Shown piece by piece: positions 49,042-59,097 of a DNA stretch of 64,000 nt. Each line of letters starts with the position of its first letter. Within the stretch, counting starts at the first letter, position 1. This DNA comes from Mycobacterium sp. 1274761.0 (GTDB lineage: Bacteria; Actinomycetota; Actinomycetes; Mycobacteriales; Mycobacteriaceae). Under the pieces are notes generated by a model that did not search any database, had not been told where the DNA came from, and saw nothing but the letters and a program-made list of their open reading frames with translations. A program made the translations under genes and the position numbers. Where the stretch lies: the NCBI RefSeq assembly GCF_001668615.1, contig NZ_LZMC01000019.1, forward strand, positions 62,001 to 126,000, in the 5' to 3' direction.

Positions 49042-49326
49042 GACCTGTACAAGTGGTGCTACAAACTCGGTCCGCTGATCGAGTCCGAATTGCTGTTCGA
49101 CGCGCTGGCGCTGGCCGCCGACGCCCGCGAACTCGACATGCGTGCGAGCCCCTATGACCTCGTCGGGTACGGTTTCGACCCGATCGCGATCGAATCTCCT
49201 GCCGGACGGGCCGCCTACATCCGCGAGCAGCAGGACATCGCCGTGCGGGCCGCCCCGCTGCGGGCCGCGATCGCCGATCGCTGTCAGCAACTGCTGGAGG
49301 CCGCCATGGCCGCCGCGGGGAGTTAG
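49042..49326 (+). pseudogene. 3' remnant of the broken glycosylase-family gene
   Basis: Frame from DLYKWCYKLGPLIESELL through ARELDMRASPYDLVGYG to the stop at 49326. It aligns with residues 198 to the end of the intact relative (DLYKFAGKLLPLV, ARELDMRASPYDLSAFG). An in-frame TGA at 49030, only four codons upstream of the homology, and no good start codon show that it is a fragment. Together with 46520-46864 it makes up one ancestral plus-strand gene lacking about 91 internal codons. It ends about 70 bases before glcB. Confidence 0.82.
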
Positions 49327-49398
49327 CCCAGCTACTCGCGGGTAAGCTGGACAAACGGCAGGTGCCGCGTGGCGCCATACCGCCGAGGGAGGAACGAG

Positions 49399-51618
49399 AT
49401 GACCGAGCGTGTGACGGTAGGGAACCTACGCGTCGCCCAGACGTTGTATGACTTCATCAACAACGAGGCGCTGCCGGGGACCGAAATCGATCCCGACACG
49501 TTCTGGTCGGGCGTCGACAAGGTCGTCGCCGATCTGACCCCCAAGAACCAGGAGTTGTTGGCCCGCCGCGACGAGCTGCAGGCCCAGATCGACAAGTGGC
49601 ACCGGCACCGGGTCATCGAGCCGCTCGACCCCGAGGCCTACAAGCAGTTCCTCACCGAAATCGGCTACCTGCTGCCCGAGCCCGAAGATTTCACGATCAC
49701 CACCTCCGGCGTCGACGACGAGATCACCAGGACAGCGGGTCCGCAGCTGGTGGTGCCCGTGCTCAACGCACGGTTTGCGCTCAACGCCGCAAACGCCCGT
49801 TGGGGCTCGCTGTACGACGCGCTGTACGGCACCGACGTGATATCAGAGGAGGACGGCGCCGAGAAGGGCACGAGCTATAACAAGGTGCGCGGTGACAAGG
49901 TCATCGCCTACGCCCGCAACTTCCTCGACGAAGCGGTGCCGTTGGAGTCCGGGTCATGGGCCGACGCCACCGGCCTCAGCCTCGAGGACGGCCGCCTGCA
50001 GATCTCCACCGCCGACGGCGAGGTGAACCTGGCCAACCCGGAGAAGTTCGTCGGTTACACCGGTGAGCTCGGCTCCCCCCAGTGGTCGGTGCTGCTGGTC
50101 AACAACGGGCTGCACATCGAGATCCTGATCGACCCGCAGTCGCCCGTCGGCAAGACCGATAAGGCCGGCATCAAGGACGTCGTGTTGGAGTCGGCCGTTA
50201 CCACGATCTTCGACTTCGAGGACTCAGTGGCCGCCGTCGACGCCGACGACAAGGTCCTCGGCTACCGCAACTGGCTGGGGCTGAACCGCGGCGATCTCTC
50301 CGAGGAGGTCACCAAGGGCGACAAGACTTTCACCCGGGTGCTCAACTCCGATCGCACCTACAAGACGCCCGACGGCGGAGAACTCACGCTGCCGGGCCGC
50401 AGTCTGCTGTTCGTTCGCAACGTCGGGCACCTGATGACCAACGACGCCATCGTGTTCAACGAGGACGGGGCTGACGGCAACGAGGTGCCCGAGGGCATCC
50501 AGGACGCCCTGTTCACCAGCCTGATCGCGATGCACGGGCTGAAGGCGGACGACGACGGTGCCGCCAAGAATGGGCCGCTGCTCGCCAGCCGCACCGGTTC
50601 GATCTACATCGTCAAGCCGAAGATGCACGGACCCGACGAGGTGGCGTTCACCTGCGAGCTGTTCGCCCGTGTCGAGGACGTGCTTGGCCTGCCGCCGACC
50701 ACCCTCAAGGTCGGCATCATGGACGAGGAGCGCCGCACCACCCTCAACCTGAAGGCCTGCATCAAGGCCGCCGCCGATCGCGTGGTGTTCATCAACACCG
50801 GCTTCCTCGACCGCACCGGTGACGAGATCCACACCTCGATGGAAGCCGGCCCGATGATCCGCAAGGGCGCGATGAAGAGCACGACGTGGATCAAGGCCTA
50901 CGAGGACGCCAACGTCGATGTCGGCCTGGCCGCGGGTTTCTCCGGCAAGGCGCAGATCGGGAAGGGCATGTGGGCCATGACCGACCTGATGGCCGACATG
51001 GTCGAGCAGAAGATCGGCCAGCCGAAGGCCGGCGCCACCACGGCGTGGGTGCCCTCGCCCACCGCGGCCACCCTGCACGCGATGCACTACCACCAGGTCG
51101 ACGTGTTCGCGGTGCAGGAGGAGTTGCAGGGCAAGACCAGGACCACGGTCGATGAGCTGCTCACCATCCCGCTGGCCAAGGAGCTGGCGTGGGCGCCGGA
51201 AGAGATCCGAGAAGAGGTCGACAACAACTGCCAGTCGATCCTGGGCTACGTGGTGCGCTGGATCGACGCGGGTGTCGGCTGCTCGAAGGTGCCCGACATC
51301 CACGACGTTGCGCTGATGGAGGACCGCGCCACGCTGCGGATCTCGAGCCAGTTGCTGGCGAACTGGCTGCGCCACGGCGTCATCACCGAGGAAGACGTCA
51401 AGGCGAGCCTGCGCCGGATGGCAGCCAAGGTCGACGAGCAGAACGCCGCCGACCCGGAGTTCCGGCCGATGGCGCCCGACCCGGACGGCAGCATCGCGTT
51501 CCAGGCTGCGCAGGAGTTGATCCTGTCGGGGACCCAGCAGCCCAATGGATACACCGAGCCGATCCTGCACAGGCGCAGGCGCGAGTTCAAAGCAGCAAAC
51601 CCCGGGAACGCCGGCTGA
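49399..51618 (+). CDS. glcB: Malate synthase G
   Basis: 739 residues (741 in M. tuberculosis). ATG at 49399 behind GGGAGGA; a longer in-frame start adds 10 unrelated residues. It condenses glyoxylate with acetyl-CoA to malate, completing the glyoxylate shunt needed for growth on fatty acids and acetate. Conserved regions include [19 protein letters not shown]-type [65 protein letters not shown] and [20 protein letters not shown]. It also detoxifies glyoxylate. The minus-strand gcv genes nearby handle glycine, a glyoxylate-related metabolite. Confidence 0.97.
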   Translation: MTERVTVGNLRVAQTLYDFINNEALPGTEIDPDTFWSGVDKVVADLTPKNQELLARRDELQAQIDKWHRHRVIEPLDPEAYKQFLTEIGYLLPEPEDFTITTSGVDDEITRTAGPQLVVPVLNARFALNAANARWGSLYDALYGTDVISEEDGAEKGTSYNKVRGDKVIAYARNFLDEAVPLESGSWADATGLSLEDGRLQISTADGEVNLANPEKFVGYTGELGSPQWSVLLVNNGLHIEILIDPQSPVGKTDKAGIKDVVLESAVTTIFDFEDSVAAVDADDKVLGYRNWLGLNRGDLSEEVTKGDKTFTRVLNSDRTYKTPDGGELTLPGRSLLFVRNVGHLMTNDAIVFNEDGADGNEVPEGIQDALFTSLIAMHGLKADDDGAAKNGPLLASRTGSIYIVKPKMHGPDEVAFTCELFARVEDVLGLPPTTLKVGIMDEERRTTLNLKACIKAAADRVVFINTGFLDRTGDEIHTSMEAGPMIRKGAMKSTTWIKAYEDANVDVGLAAGFSGKAQIGKGMWAMTDLMADMVEQKIGQPKAGATTAWVPSPTAATLHAMHYHQVDVFAVQEELQGKTRTTVDELLTIPLAKELAWAPEEIREEVDNNCQSILGYVVRWIDAGVGCSKVPDIHDVALMEDRATLRISSQLLANWLRHGVITEEDVKASLRRMAAKVDEQNAADPEFRPMAPDPDGSIAFQAAQELILSGTQQPNGYTEPILHRRRREFKAANPGNAG

Positions 51619-51707
51619 CCGGGTTGTTCCGCAAGCTCGATAGACTTCGCCCGTGGCGGGTGACCTGCCAGTAGTGGTCGACGAACGGAGAGGACGCAGG
51701 CGCAGGA

Positions 51708-53762
51708 GTGGGTAGGCACAGCATTCCCGACCCTGAGGAGTCCTCAGGCGGTGTCCCCGAAGGGGCAGGCGATGCCACCGAGTCGTTCGACCAACCGCTG
51801 GTGTCGCCAGACGACTATCGCGGTGGTTTCGAAGAAGACAGCTATCCGGACGCCGTCTACTCCGATGGATACTCCGATCTGCCCGAGTATCTGCAGCCCG
51901 GCGACGATGACGAAGGCGACGACGAGCCGGATTACCACAGCTCCACCGAAAGCCTCTCGTTCACCGGGCGTACACCCCCGCCGAGGCCTTCCCGAGGGCA
52001 GCACTCCGGTGAGTGGGAGGGCGGCGAGTGGACCGGCAGCCACCGGGCGGTTCAGACGGGGCGCCGGGGCGTCAGCTGGGGAGTCATCGGCGCGCTGATT
52101 GCGGTCGTTGTGGTGGTGGCTGCTTTCATCCTGTGGCGCTTCTTCGGTGACGCGCTGTCCGACCGGTCGACGCTGGCTTCGGCGCGGTGCGTCGACGGGC
52201 AGAAGGCGGTTCCCGTCGTCGCCGATCAGTCCATCGCGGACGCCATCTCCTCGCTGGCCAAGAAATTCAACGAGACGGCCAACCCGGTCGGCGACAGCTG
52301 TGTGGCGCTGGACGTCAAGCCGGCCGATTCCGACCAGGTGGTCAACGGGTTCGTCGGAAGCTGGCCGGCCGGGCTCGGCGAACGCCCCGCGTTGTGGATC
52401 CCCGGCAGTTCGGTCTCGCAGGCCCGCCTCGAAGCGGTGGCCGGCGAGCAAGCGGTCGACGACAGCCGCTCACTGGTCACCTCCCCGGTGGTGCTTGTCG
52501 TCCGCCCACAGCTCAAAAACGTTCTTGCGCAACAGAACTGGGGCACACTGCCAGGACTGCAGAGCAACCCGAACTCGCTCAACGACCTGAACATGCCCGG
52601 TTGGGGGTCGCTGCGGCTGGCGCTTCCGCGAAGCGGGAACAGCGACGCGTCCTACCTCGCCGCCGAGGCGGTCGCTGCGGCATCCGCGCCCGCCGGCGCG
52701 GCCCCGACTGCGGGCACGGGCGCAGTCAACACGCTGATGTCGGCGCAGCCCAAGCTCGCCGACACCACGGCGAAAACGGCGATGGACGCACTGCTCACCG
52801 CGAACGATCCGGCCGCGGCGCCGGTGCACGCGGTGGTCACCACCGAGCAGCAGCTCTATCAGCGCAGCACCTCGCTCCCCGATGCGAAAAACGTTGTGGC
52901 GTCGTGGCTGCCGCCGGGTCCGACCGCGATAGCCGACTATCCGACGGTTCTACTCAAGGGCTCGTGGCTGTCGCAGGAACAGGTCGCCGCCGCCAGCGAG
53001 TTCTCACGCTTCCTACGCAAGCCCGAGCAGCTCACCGAACTGGCCAAGCTCGGCTTCCGCACCGAGGGCGGCGACATGCCCAAGAGCGACGTCACGAACT
53101 TCGCGCCGGTGTCGGCGCCGTTGTCGGTGGGTGACTCGGCGATGAGGGCCACCCTGGCCAACGCGCTGACCGCGCCGGCGGGCAACCCGGCGGTCACCAT
53201 CATGCTCGACCAGTCGATGAATAACCAGGAAGGCGGCAAGACCCGGCTGGCCAACGTAGTCGCGGCACTCGGCGCCCGGCTGCAGGCGATGCCGCCCACC
53301 GCCGCGGTCGGGTTGTGGACCTTCGACGGCGTCGAAGGCCGACCGGAGGTCACCACGGGTCCGCTGTCCGATCCCGTCGACGGCAAGCCGCGCTCGGCCG
53401 CGCTGGCCGCCGCGCTGGACCAGCAGACGGCCTCGGGCGGCGGAGCGGTGTCGTTTACCACGCTGCGGATGATCTACGACGAGGCGCTTGCGAAATACCG
53501 TCAAGGGCAGACGAATTCGATTCTGGTGATCACGGCGGGCCCGCACACCGATCAGACCCTGGACGGCGGTGGCCTGCAGGACTACGTCCGGCGCACCGTC
53601 GATCCCGCGCGACCGATCGCGATCAACGTGATCGACTTCGGCACCGACAGCGACCGCGCAGCGTGGGAGGCGGTCGCGCAGGCCAGCGGCGGCCGCTACC
53701 AGAACCTGTCGACGTCGGATTCCCCAGACCTGACGACAGCGATCACCACGTTCCTCAGCTAG
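51708..53762 (+). CDS. Membrane-anchored VWA-domain protein (Rv1836c-like)
   Basis: 684 residues with a GTG start behind GGAG. A long acidic, Pro-rich cytoplasmic N-terminus (about 1-120) is followed by one membrane helix (GVIGALIAVVVVVAAFILW, about 125-145). The external part has a binding-protein-like region (150-430) and a C-terminal von Willebrand A domain from about 480. The MIDAS begins DQSMN rather than the full DxSxS. It corresponds to M. tuberculosis Rv1836c, reported among cell-envelope proteins but without a defined role. It is convergent with the hydrolase gene, and the two stop codons share the same CTAG. Confidence 0.85.
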   Translation: MGRHSIPDPEESSGGVPEGAGDATESFDQPLVSPDDYRGGFEEDSYPDAVYSDGYSDLPEYLQPGDDDEGDDEPDYHSSTESLSFTGRTPPPRPSRGQHSGEWEGGEWTGSHRAVQTGRRGVSWGVIGALIAVVVVVAAFILWRFFGDALSDRSTLASARCVDGQKAVPVVADQSIADAISSLAKKFNETANPVGDSCVALDVKPADSDQVVNGFVGSWPAGLGERPALWIPGSSVSQARLEAVAGEQAVDDSRSLVTSPVVLVVRPQLKNVLAQQNWGTLPGLQSNPNSLNDLNMPGWGSLRLALPRSGNSDASYLAAEAVAAASAPAGAAPTAGTGAVNTLMSAQPKLADTTAKTAMDALLTANDPAAAPVHAVVTTEQQLYQRSTSLPDAKNVVASWLPPGPTAIADYPTVLLKGSWLSQEQVAAASEFSRFLRKPEQLTELAKLGFRTEGGDMPKSDVTNFAPVSAPLSVGDSAMRATLANALTAPAGNPAVTIMLDQSMNNQEGGKTRLANVVAALGARLQAMPPTAAVGLWTFDGVEGRPEVTTGPLSDPVDGKPRSAALAAALDQQTASGGGAVSFTTLRMIYDEALAKYRQGQTNSILVITAGPHTDQTLDGGGLQDYVRRTVDPARPIAINVIDFGTDSDRAAWEAVAQASGGRYQNLSTSDSPDLTTAITTFLS

Positions 53763-54631
53763 CCAGACGAGGCGAGGAGTCGCAATGCGCCACGGGCGAA
53801 CTCGTCAGGCACCTCCACTTGGGGGTAGTGTCCGACGCCCGCCAGCTCGATGACCTCCGCGTGTGGCCGAAGCTCACGTAACCCGTCGAGCACGGCCGCG
53901 GTCGCGACCGGGTCCCGCAGGCCCCACAGGAAACTCAACGGCTTGGGCCAATCACGCACCGCGCCATGCCATCTCGCGGCATGCTTGACCCGCTCCTCGA
54001 GATAGGAGATGAGCAGATGCGCGATCGCTGCGCCGTCGTTGTAGGACAACAACGCCCACTGCGCCTCGGCTTCCACGGCCGATAGCGGGTGGTCGTCGCT
54101 GAACAGCCGGCCGAAGCCGCGGATAAACCCGCCGCGGTTGACGAAACGCGCGATCAGGGGGCCGAGTGGGCCGCGCAGGAGTTTCTGACTGGGCCGAAGA
54201 CTGGCGCGCTCCAGGATGACGCTGCCATTGGTGATCACGGCCCGCTGCAACTCAAACGGCAAGCGGCCGTCGGTGTCTCGCGCGAACAACTCCGTCGCCA
54301 CCGACGTACCCATGTCGTGTGCGATCAACTGCACCGGTCCGCCGCCGGCGTCTGCCACTACCTGCTGCACGATGTCGGCCTGCTCGAACAGGCTGTAGCG
54401 GTGGGGCCGCGGCTTGTCTGACAGCCCGAATCCCAGGAAGTCGAGCGTCAGCCACGCGCGGCCCTCCAACCGTGGGACCACCGAGCGGTAGTCAAACGAG
54501 CTCGACGGATAGCCGTGCAGCAGAAGAATTATGGGGTCGTCTCCGTCGCCTGACCGCACGAAGATGGAGCCGACGGCGGTATCGACGTATCGACCCGCCC
54601 GCCGCCACGCCACCACCTCCGGTGGGATCAT
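53759..54631 (-). CDS. Alpha/beta hydrolase with Asp nucleophile (haloalkane dehalogenase/epoxide hydrolase type)
   Basis: 290 residues. LLHGYPSSSFDYR carries the oxyanion HG motif and LDFLGFGLSDKP follows. The nucleophile elbow is AHDMGTS, with Asp instead of Ser, as in epoxide hydrolases and haloalkane dehalogenases. The acid may be the Asp of GLRDPVA and the base the His of GVGHYPQVE. The substrate is unknown. It resembles M. tuberculosis Rv1834, which lies at the same place. It is 13 bases downstream of the small secreted-protein gene and may be the last gene of the gcvP transcript. Confidence 0.82.
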   Translation of the reverse strand: MIPPEVVAWRRAGRYVDTAVGSIFVRSGDGDDPIILLLHGYPSSSFDYRSVVPRLEGRAWLTLDFLGFGLSDKPRPHRYSLFEQADIVQQVVADAGGGPVQLIAHDMGTSVATELFARDTDGRLPFELQRAVITNGSVILERASLRPSQKLLRGPLGPLIARFVNRGGFIRGFGRLFSDDHPLSAVEAEAQWALLSYNDGAAIAHLLISYLEERVKHAARWHGAVRDWPKPLSFLWGLRDPVATAAVLDGLRELRPHAEVIELAGVGHYPQVEVPDEFARGALRLLASSG

Positions 54632-54644
54632 GGCTTGGAGATTA

Positions 54645-55124
54645 TCAACCGCCGGCGGGTGCGGCGCCGCCTCCGATGAGACTGCCCAGCGAGCCCAGCA
54701 CTTCGCCGGGATTCGGCCTAGCCGGCGGCGGGGCGTCGGTCTTCTGCCAGTCCTGGCATTGGCTGGTCTTGAAGGTGGTGTCGCCTGCCTGGATCTGCAC
54801 GGTCTGCGGCTGTTTGCTCATGGCGTTGGCGAGGGTGCCCTGACCATTCGTGCGCTTCCAGTAACAGACGCCGCCCTCGACCGGCCCGGCCGATTGGTAC
54901 ACGCCGGGCAGGATCTGGGTGCCGACCTGATAGGTGCCGTCACCGAAGCTCGTCAGCGGACCGGGCGGCGGCGCGGCTTCCGCGCCGGGTTGTGCCGGGC
55001 CCGGCGCTCCACCCCCGCCGTGGGGCGAAGGCGTCGGCGACGGGTCGGGCTCGGCGTGGGCCACAGACGTCGATGCCGACCAGCCGATGACGAGCAAGGC
55101 CGCCGCGACTGCAATTCGGGACAT
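54645..55124 (-). CDS. Small secreted protein coupled to gcvP
   Basis: 159 residues from the ATG at 55124, which overlaps the gcvP stop (TGATG); GGAGG lies 11 bases upstream. A signal peptide ends at VAHA-EPDPSP (about residue 24), then comes a Pro/Gly/Ala-rich linker. The core GDGTYQVGTQILPGVYQSAG with GGVCYWKRTNG and a second Cys in TSQCQDWQ is a recurring actinobacterial extracytoplasmic module of unknown function. A Gly/Pro-rich tail ends it. Why such a protein is translationally coupled to a cytoplasmic glycine decarboxylase is unclear. Confidence 0.75.
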   Translation of the reverse strand: MSRIAVAAALLVIGWSASTSVAHAEPDPSPTPSPHGGGGAPGPAQPGAEAAPPPGPLTSFGDGTYQVGTQILPGVYQSAGPVEGGVCYWKRTNGQGTLANAMSKQPQTVQIQAGDTTFKTSQCQDWQKTDAPPPARPNPGEVLGSLGSLIGGGAAPAGG

Positions 55125-57961
55125 CAGGCGAAAGCCTCCACTGGTGGACATGAACAGATTAGGTTTCTATCACCATACGCGCCATCGATCCGTCGCACGG
55201 GCGGCCACACCTTGGGTCGGAAGGCATTCCCGAGCGGATATGCGGCCTGCTGGCGCGTATACGGGTGCGACCAATCGTCAACCAGCAGGCTTTCGGCGGT
55301 GTGCGGGGCGCCACGCAGCGGATTGTCGTCGGCGGGCCATCGGCCGCTGCCGACCTGATCGATTTCGGCGCGGATCGCGATCATCGCCTCGCAGAACGCA
55401 TCCACTTCGGCGAGGCTCTCGCTTTCCGTTGGCTCGACCATGAGCGTTCCCGCCACCGGGAAGCTCATCGTCGGCGCGTGGAAGCCGTAGTCCGCCAACC
55501 GCTTCGCGACATCGTCGACCGTGACACCGGTGGCCTTCGTGATTCCCCGCAGGTCGAGGATGCACTCGTGGGCGACCATGCCGTTCTCGCCGGTGTAGAG
55601 CACCGGGTAGTACTCGTGGAGGCGTCGGGCGATGTAGTTGGCCGACGCGATCGCGGTCAGCGACGCCGCACGTAGTCCCTCGGGGCCCATCATCCTGATG
55701 TAGGCCCAGGTGATGGGCAGGATCGAGGCCGACCCGTACGGCGCCGACGACACCGTGTGCTCGTCGGGCAATTCGTCGGCCAGCGGGTGGCCGGGCAGGT
55801 AGGACTGCAGGTGTGCCCGGACCGCGACCGGTCCCACGCCCGGGCCGCCGCCGCCATGCGGGATGCAGAACGTCTTGTGCAGGTTCAGATGGCTGACGTC
55901 GCCGCCGAACTTGCCGGGCCGCGCCAACCCCACCAACGCGTTGAGGTTCGCGCCGTCGACGTATACCTGGCCGCCGGCGTCGTGCACCGCCGCGCAGATG
56001 TCGGCGATGTCGTGCTCGTAGACACCGTGGGTGGACGGATAGGTGATCATCAAGGCGGACAACCGGTCTGAGTGTTCGGCAACCTTGGCGCGCAGATCAT
56101 CGAGATCGACGTCACCGTTACCCCGGCAGGCGACCACTACTACGCGCATGCCTGCCAGCGCCGCCGACGCCGCATTGGTGCCGTGCGCGCTCGACGGGAT
56201 CAGGCAGACGTCGCGGTGTGCCCCACCGCGCGCGGCGTGATAGGCCTGAATTGCCAGCAGCCCGGCGTATTCGCCCTGCGAACCCGCATTGGGCTGCAGC
56301 GACACTGCGTCATAGCCCGTCAGCTGCGCCAACCAGGCCTCCAAGTCCGCGATCAGCTTGCGCAGCCCGGGCGCGTCGGAGTGCGGCGCGAACGGGTGCT
56401 GGCGGGCGAACTCGGGCCAGGTGATCGGCTCCATCTCCGCGGCGGCGTTGAGCTTCATGGTGCACGAGCCGAGCGGAATCATGCTGCGGTCCAAGGCGAT
56501 ATCTTTGTCGGCCAGCGAACGCAAGTAGCGCATCATCTCGGTTTCGGTGCGGTACCGGGTGAACGCGGGATGGGTCAGGAAGTTCGAGGTGCGCGTCGCG
56601 ATGTCGGAGCCGTCGAACTCACCGCTTCCGCGGGCGCCGAATGCGGCCAGCACGCGCTCGACGTGCTCCAGCGTGGTGGCCTCGTCGCAGGACACGGAGA
56701 GGTGGTTGTCGTCGACGAGCCAGACGTTGACGCCGCGCGATTTGGCCTCGTCGCGCACCGCCGCGGCGCGGCCGGGAACCCGCGCAAGCACGGTGTCGAA
56801 GAACCGGTCGTGCACCACCTCGACAGCGGCGGTCGACAACCCGGCCGCCACGGTGCGGGCGTGGTCATGGACCCGCCGGGCAATGCCGGTCAGCCCGTCG
56901 GCGCCGTGGTAGCTGGCGTACATGGCGGCGATCACCGCGAGCAGCACCTGCGCGGTGCAGATGTTGCTGGTCGCCTTGTCGCGGCGGATGTGCTGTTCTC
57001 GGGTTTGCAGCGACAGCCGGTAGGCCGGTGACCCGTCGGCGTCCACCGAGACCCCGACCAGCCGGCCAGGCAACTGCCGGGCGTGGCTGGTGTGCACGGC
57101 CAGATAGCCCGCGTGTGGTCCGCCGAAACCCATTGGTACACCGAAGCGTTGGGTGCTGCCGAACCCCACGTCGGCCCCAATCTCGCCGGGCGGCGTGATG
57201 AGCGTCAGCCCGAGCAGGTCGGCGCCGATCGCCACCAGTGCACCCCGCTGGTGCGCCTGGTTCACCAGCTCGGTCCAGTCGACCACTTCCCCACTGGCGC
57301 CGGGCAGTTGGGTGATCACCCCGAAGAAGTCGCCGTCGGGCAGGCCCGCACGCAGATCGGCGGTGATGATCTCGATGCCGAGCGGCTCGGCCCTGGTGGC
57401 GATCACGGCGGCGGTCTGGCGGAACAGGTCGCGGTCGACGGCCAATCGGTTCGACTTTCCTTTGGCAGCGCGGTGCATGAGCGTCATCGCCTCGGCGGCC
57501 GCCGTGCCCTCGTCGAGCATCGACGCGTTGGCGACCTCGAGGCCGGTCAGGTCGGCGACCATGGTCTGGAAGTTCAGCAGCGCCTCCAGCCGGCCCTGGC
57601 TGATCTCCGGCTGATAGGGGGTGTAAGCGGTGTACCAGGCCGGGTTCTCCAGGATGTTGCGCCGCAAGACGGGCGGGGTCATCGTCTCGTAGTAGCCCTG
57701 GCCGATCATCGACACCGCAACGGTGTTCGCATCCGCGAGCGCGCGGAGTTCGGCGAGCGCCTGCTCTTCGGTGGCGGCCTGCGGCAGCCGGTCGAGGCCC
57801 GGCGCGATGCCGTCGACACCCAACGTGTCGAGAATCCCTGCAGGAAGCGCTTTGTCGGCGAGTTCGTCGAGCGAGCCCACGCCGATGGTCTTGAGGATGG
57901 TCGCGACGGCATCGGCGTCGGGTCCGATGTGGCGGTCGGCGAAGGTGGGTGATTCGGGCAT
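55124..57961 (-). CDS. gcvP: Glycine dehydrogenase (decarboxylating), P protein of the glycine cleavage system
   Basis: 945 residues from the ATG at 57961; AGGAGAGG precedes it. A longer in-frame start would translate the riboswitch and is rejected. Two homologous halves: the N-terminal half starts FADRHIGPD, and the C-terminal half holds the PLP Lys in [15 protein letters not shown] (about residue 695). With the H, T and L proteins it splits glycine to CO2, ammonia and methylene-THF. M. tuberculosis calls it gcvB (Rv1832). Expression is under a tandem glycine riboswitch. gcvH lies 3 kb upstream on the same strand; gcvT is not in the window. Confidence 0.97.
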   Translation of the reverse strand: MPESPTFADRHIGPDADAVATILKTIGVGSLDELADKALPAGILDTLGVDGIAPGLDRLPQAATEEQALAELRALADANTVAVSMIGQGYYETMTPPVLRRNILENPAWYTAYTPYQPEISQGRLEALLNFQTMVADLTGLEVANASMLDEGTAAAEAMTLMHRAAKGKSNRLAVDRDLFRQTAAVIATRAEPLGIEIITADLRAGLPDGDFFGVITQLPGASGEVVDWTELVNQAHQRGALVAIGADLLGLTLITPPGEIGADVGFGSTQRFGVPMGFGGPHAGYLAVHTSHARQLPGRLVGVSVDADGSPAYRLSLQTREQHIRRDKATSNICTAQVLLAVIAAMYASYHGADGLTGIARRVHDHARTVAAGLSTAAVEVVHDRFFDTVLARVPGRAAAVRDEAKSRGVNVWLVDDNHLSVSCDEATTLEHVERVLAAFGARGSGEFDGSDIATRTSNFLTHPAFTRYRTETEMMRYLRSLADKDIALDRSMIPLGSCTMKLNAAAEMEPITWPEFARQHPFAPHSDAPGLRKLIADLEAWLAQLTGYDAVSLQPNAGSQGEYAGLLAIQAYHAARGGAHRDVCLIPSSAHGTNAASAALAGMRVVVVACRGNGDVDLDDLRAKVAEHSDRLSALMITYPSTHGVYEHDIADICAAVHDAGGQVYVDGANLNALVGLARPGKFGGDVSHLNLHKTFCIPHGGGGPGVGPVAVRAHLQSYLPGHPLADELPDEHTVSSAPYGSASILPITWAYIRMMGPEGLRAASLTAIASANYIARRLHEYYPVLYTGENGMVAHECILDLRGITKATGVTVDDVAKRLADYGFHAPTMSFPVAGTLMVEPTESESLAEVDAFCEAMIAIRAEIDQVGSGRWPADDNPLRGAPHTAESLLVDDWSHPYTRQQAAYPLGNAFRPKVWPPVRRIDGAYGDRNLICSCPPVEAFA

Positions 57962-57965
57962 CCCG

Positions 57966-57988
57966 GGACCTCTCCTGACGGTAGGTCC
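57966..57988 (-). promoter_or_regulatory. Hairpin around the gcvP ribosome-binding site
   Basis: GGACCT/AGGTCC arms (57966-57971 and 57983-57988) enclose an 11-base loop that contains AGGAG on the coding strand. The upstream arm also abuts the last stem of aptamer 2. This suggests that the riboswitch may act on translation initiation. The stem is short, so the idea needs folding. Confidence 0.4.
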
Positions 57989-58185
57989 TCTCCCTCTGTC
58001 GTCGGTGCCTGAGAGATTCGGCGGATACGCCTTTCCCCATGGGCGGGTACGCGGTCCCCGACGGGGCTGCTTACCGCTTTCCAGAGGCATCGTGACCCTG
58101 CGCGGTCCGGGTGCCTGAGAGGTTGACGGAGAGGTGTTGCTCCTTCGGCGTCCGTGGCTGGCGGTCACGGAACTCTCCCGCACAA
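57983..58185 (-). ncRNA. Tandem glycine riboswitch (two aptamers) before gcvP
   Basis: On the minus strand two aptamers follow each other. Aptamer 1 begins GCGGGAGAGTTCCGTGACC, with GCCGAAGGAGCAA and CTCTCAGGCACC. Aptamer 2 begins TCTGGAAAGCGG, with CATGGGGAAAGGCG and again CTCTCAGGCACCGACGACAGAG. The repeated CTCTCAGGCAC cores and the GGAGAG / CCGAAGGAGCAA blocks are diagnostic of the gcvT-type motif. It senses glycine and normally turns on the cleavage system when glycine is high. A -10-like TAGGAT lies upstream on the minus strand at 58219-58224. Confidence 0.95.
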
Positions 58186-58262
58186 GGGCGATACGGGCTC
58201 GAGTTTACCGGGCGGCGCATCCTATCGAGGAGCCGAGGCAAAATGCCGGCTCAACCGCGGAA

Positions 58263-58883
58263 CTAGCCGATCTTGCGGTCGCGGTGCTTGCGCCGGGTAG
58301 CCAGTTCGTCCTCCGGCGCGCTGATGGACTCGCCGCCGTCGGCGCGTTCGCCGGGGAAATCGGCGATCGCACCGGTGAGCTCGCGCATCGCACCGGAGAC
58401 GGCGATGCCGAACACGCCCTGGCCGCCTTGCAGGAGATCGACGACCTCCTCGGCGGAGGTGCATTCGTAGACGGTAGTGCCGTCGGAGAACAGCGTGATG
58501 TTGGCCAGATCACGGACGCCGCGCTGACGCAGGTGATCGACGGCCACGCGGATGTTGTGCAACGAGATGCCGGTGTCCAGCAGGCGTTTCACGATCTTGA
58601 GAACGAGGATGTCCTTGAACGAGTACAGCCGCTGGCTGCCAGATCCGGCGGCGCTGCGGATCGACGGCACGACGAGTGAGGTCCGCGCCCAGTAGTCGAG
58701 CTGGCGGTAGGTGATGCCGGCGATCTGGCAGGCGCTCGGCCCGCGGTAGCCGACGAGTTCGTCTGGCACCGAGTCGTCGGGGAACAGGCCGGCCTGCACG
58801 GGTTCGCTGGCGACCGGGGCAGACGCGGGGGGTGCATCGTCGGTCGAAAGGTCCAGCTGCTCTTGACGTGGTGTGTCTTCCAC
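58263..58883 (-). CDS. resR: MerR family regulator, ResR/McdR (Rv1830) orthologue
   Basis: 206 residues with a GTG start. An acidic N-terminal tail precedes the MerR DNA-binding helix-turn-helix (about 45-115; CQIAGITYRQLDYW, GSQRLYSFKDILVLKIVKRL). The C-terminal region (TLFSDGTTVYECTSAEEVVDLL) is specific to this mycobacterial group. The position between gcvP and the BFN gene matches Rv1830, called ResR or McdR and linked to control of growth and cell division and to antibiotic recovery. The symbol is from memory. Confidence 0.85.
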   Translation of the reverse strand: MEDTPRQEQLDLSTDDAPPASAPVASEPVQAGLFPDDSVPDELVGYRGPSACQIAGITYRQLDYWARTSLVVPSIRSAAGSGSQRLYSFKDILVLKIVKRLLDTGISLHNIRVAVDHLRQRGVRDLANITLFSDGTTVYECTSAEEVVDLLQGGQGVFGIAVSGAMRELTGAIADFPGERADGGESISAPEDELATRRKHRDRKIG

Positions 58884-59097
58884 TCTCGAATCCTCTCACC
58901 GACCGAACTCGCGTCTGTGACCTGCACCGCGGCACGTTTGCCCAAGCTCGAATGTGTCGAGCATACGCTTCCCGACGAACCCTGACTGCCCGTCGCGACC
59001 ATCAAAGTATGGCTGCCCTGATCATGGTTGTCGGAAACTCGCGCCGCGTGTCGAGCGCGGATGCGTCAGTTGAGACGCATCCGTGATGTTTGGCCCC

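Noticed and set aside
57962-58183. N-terminal extension of gcvP starting at 58183
   Set aside because: It would translate the two glycine aptamers; homologues start at the ATG at 57961, which has a ribosome-binding site.
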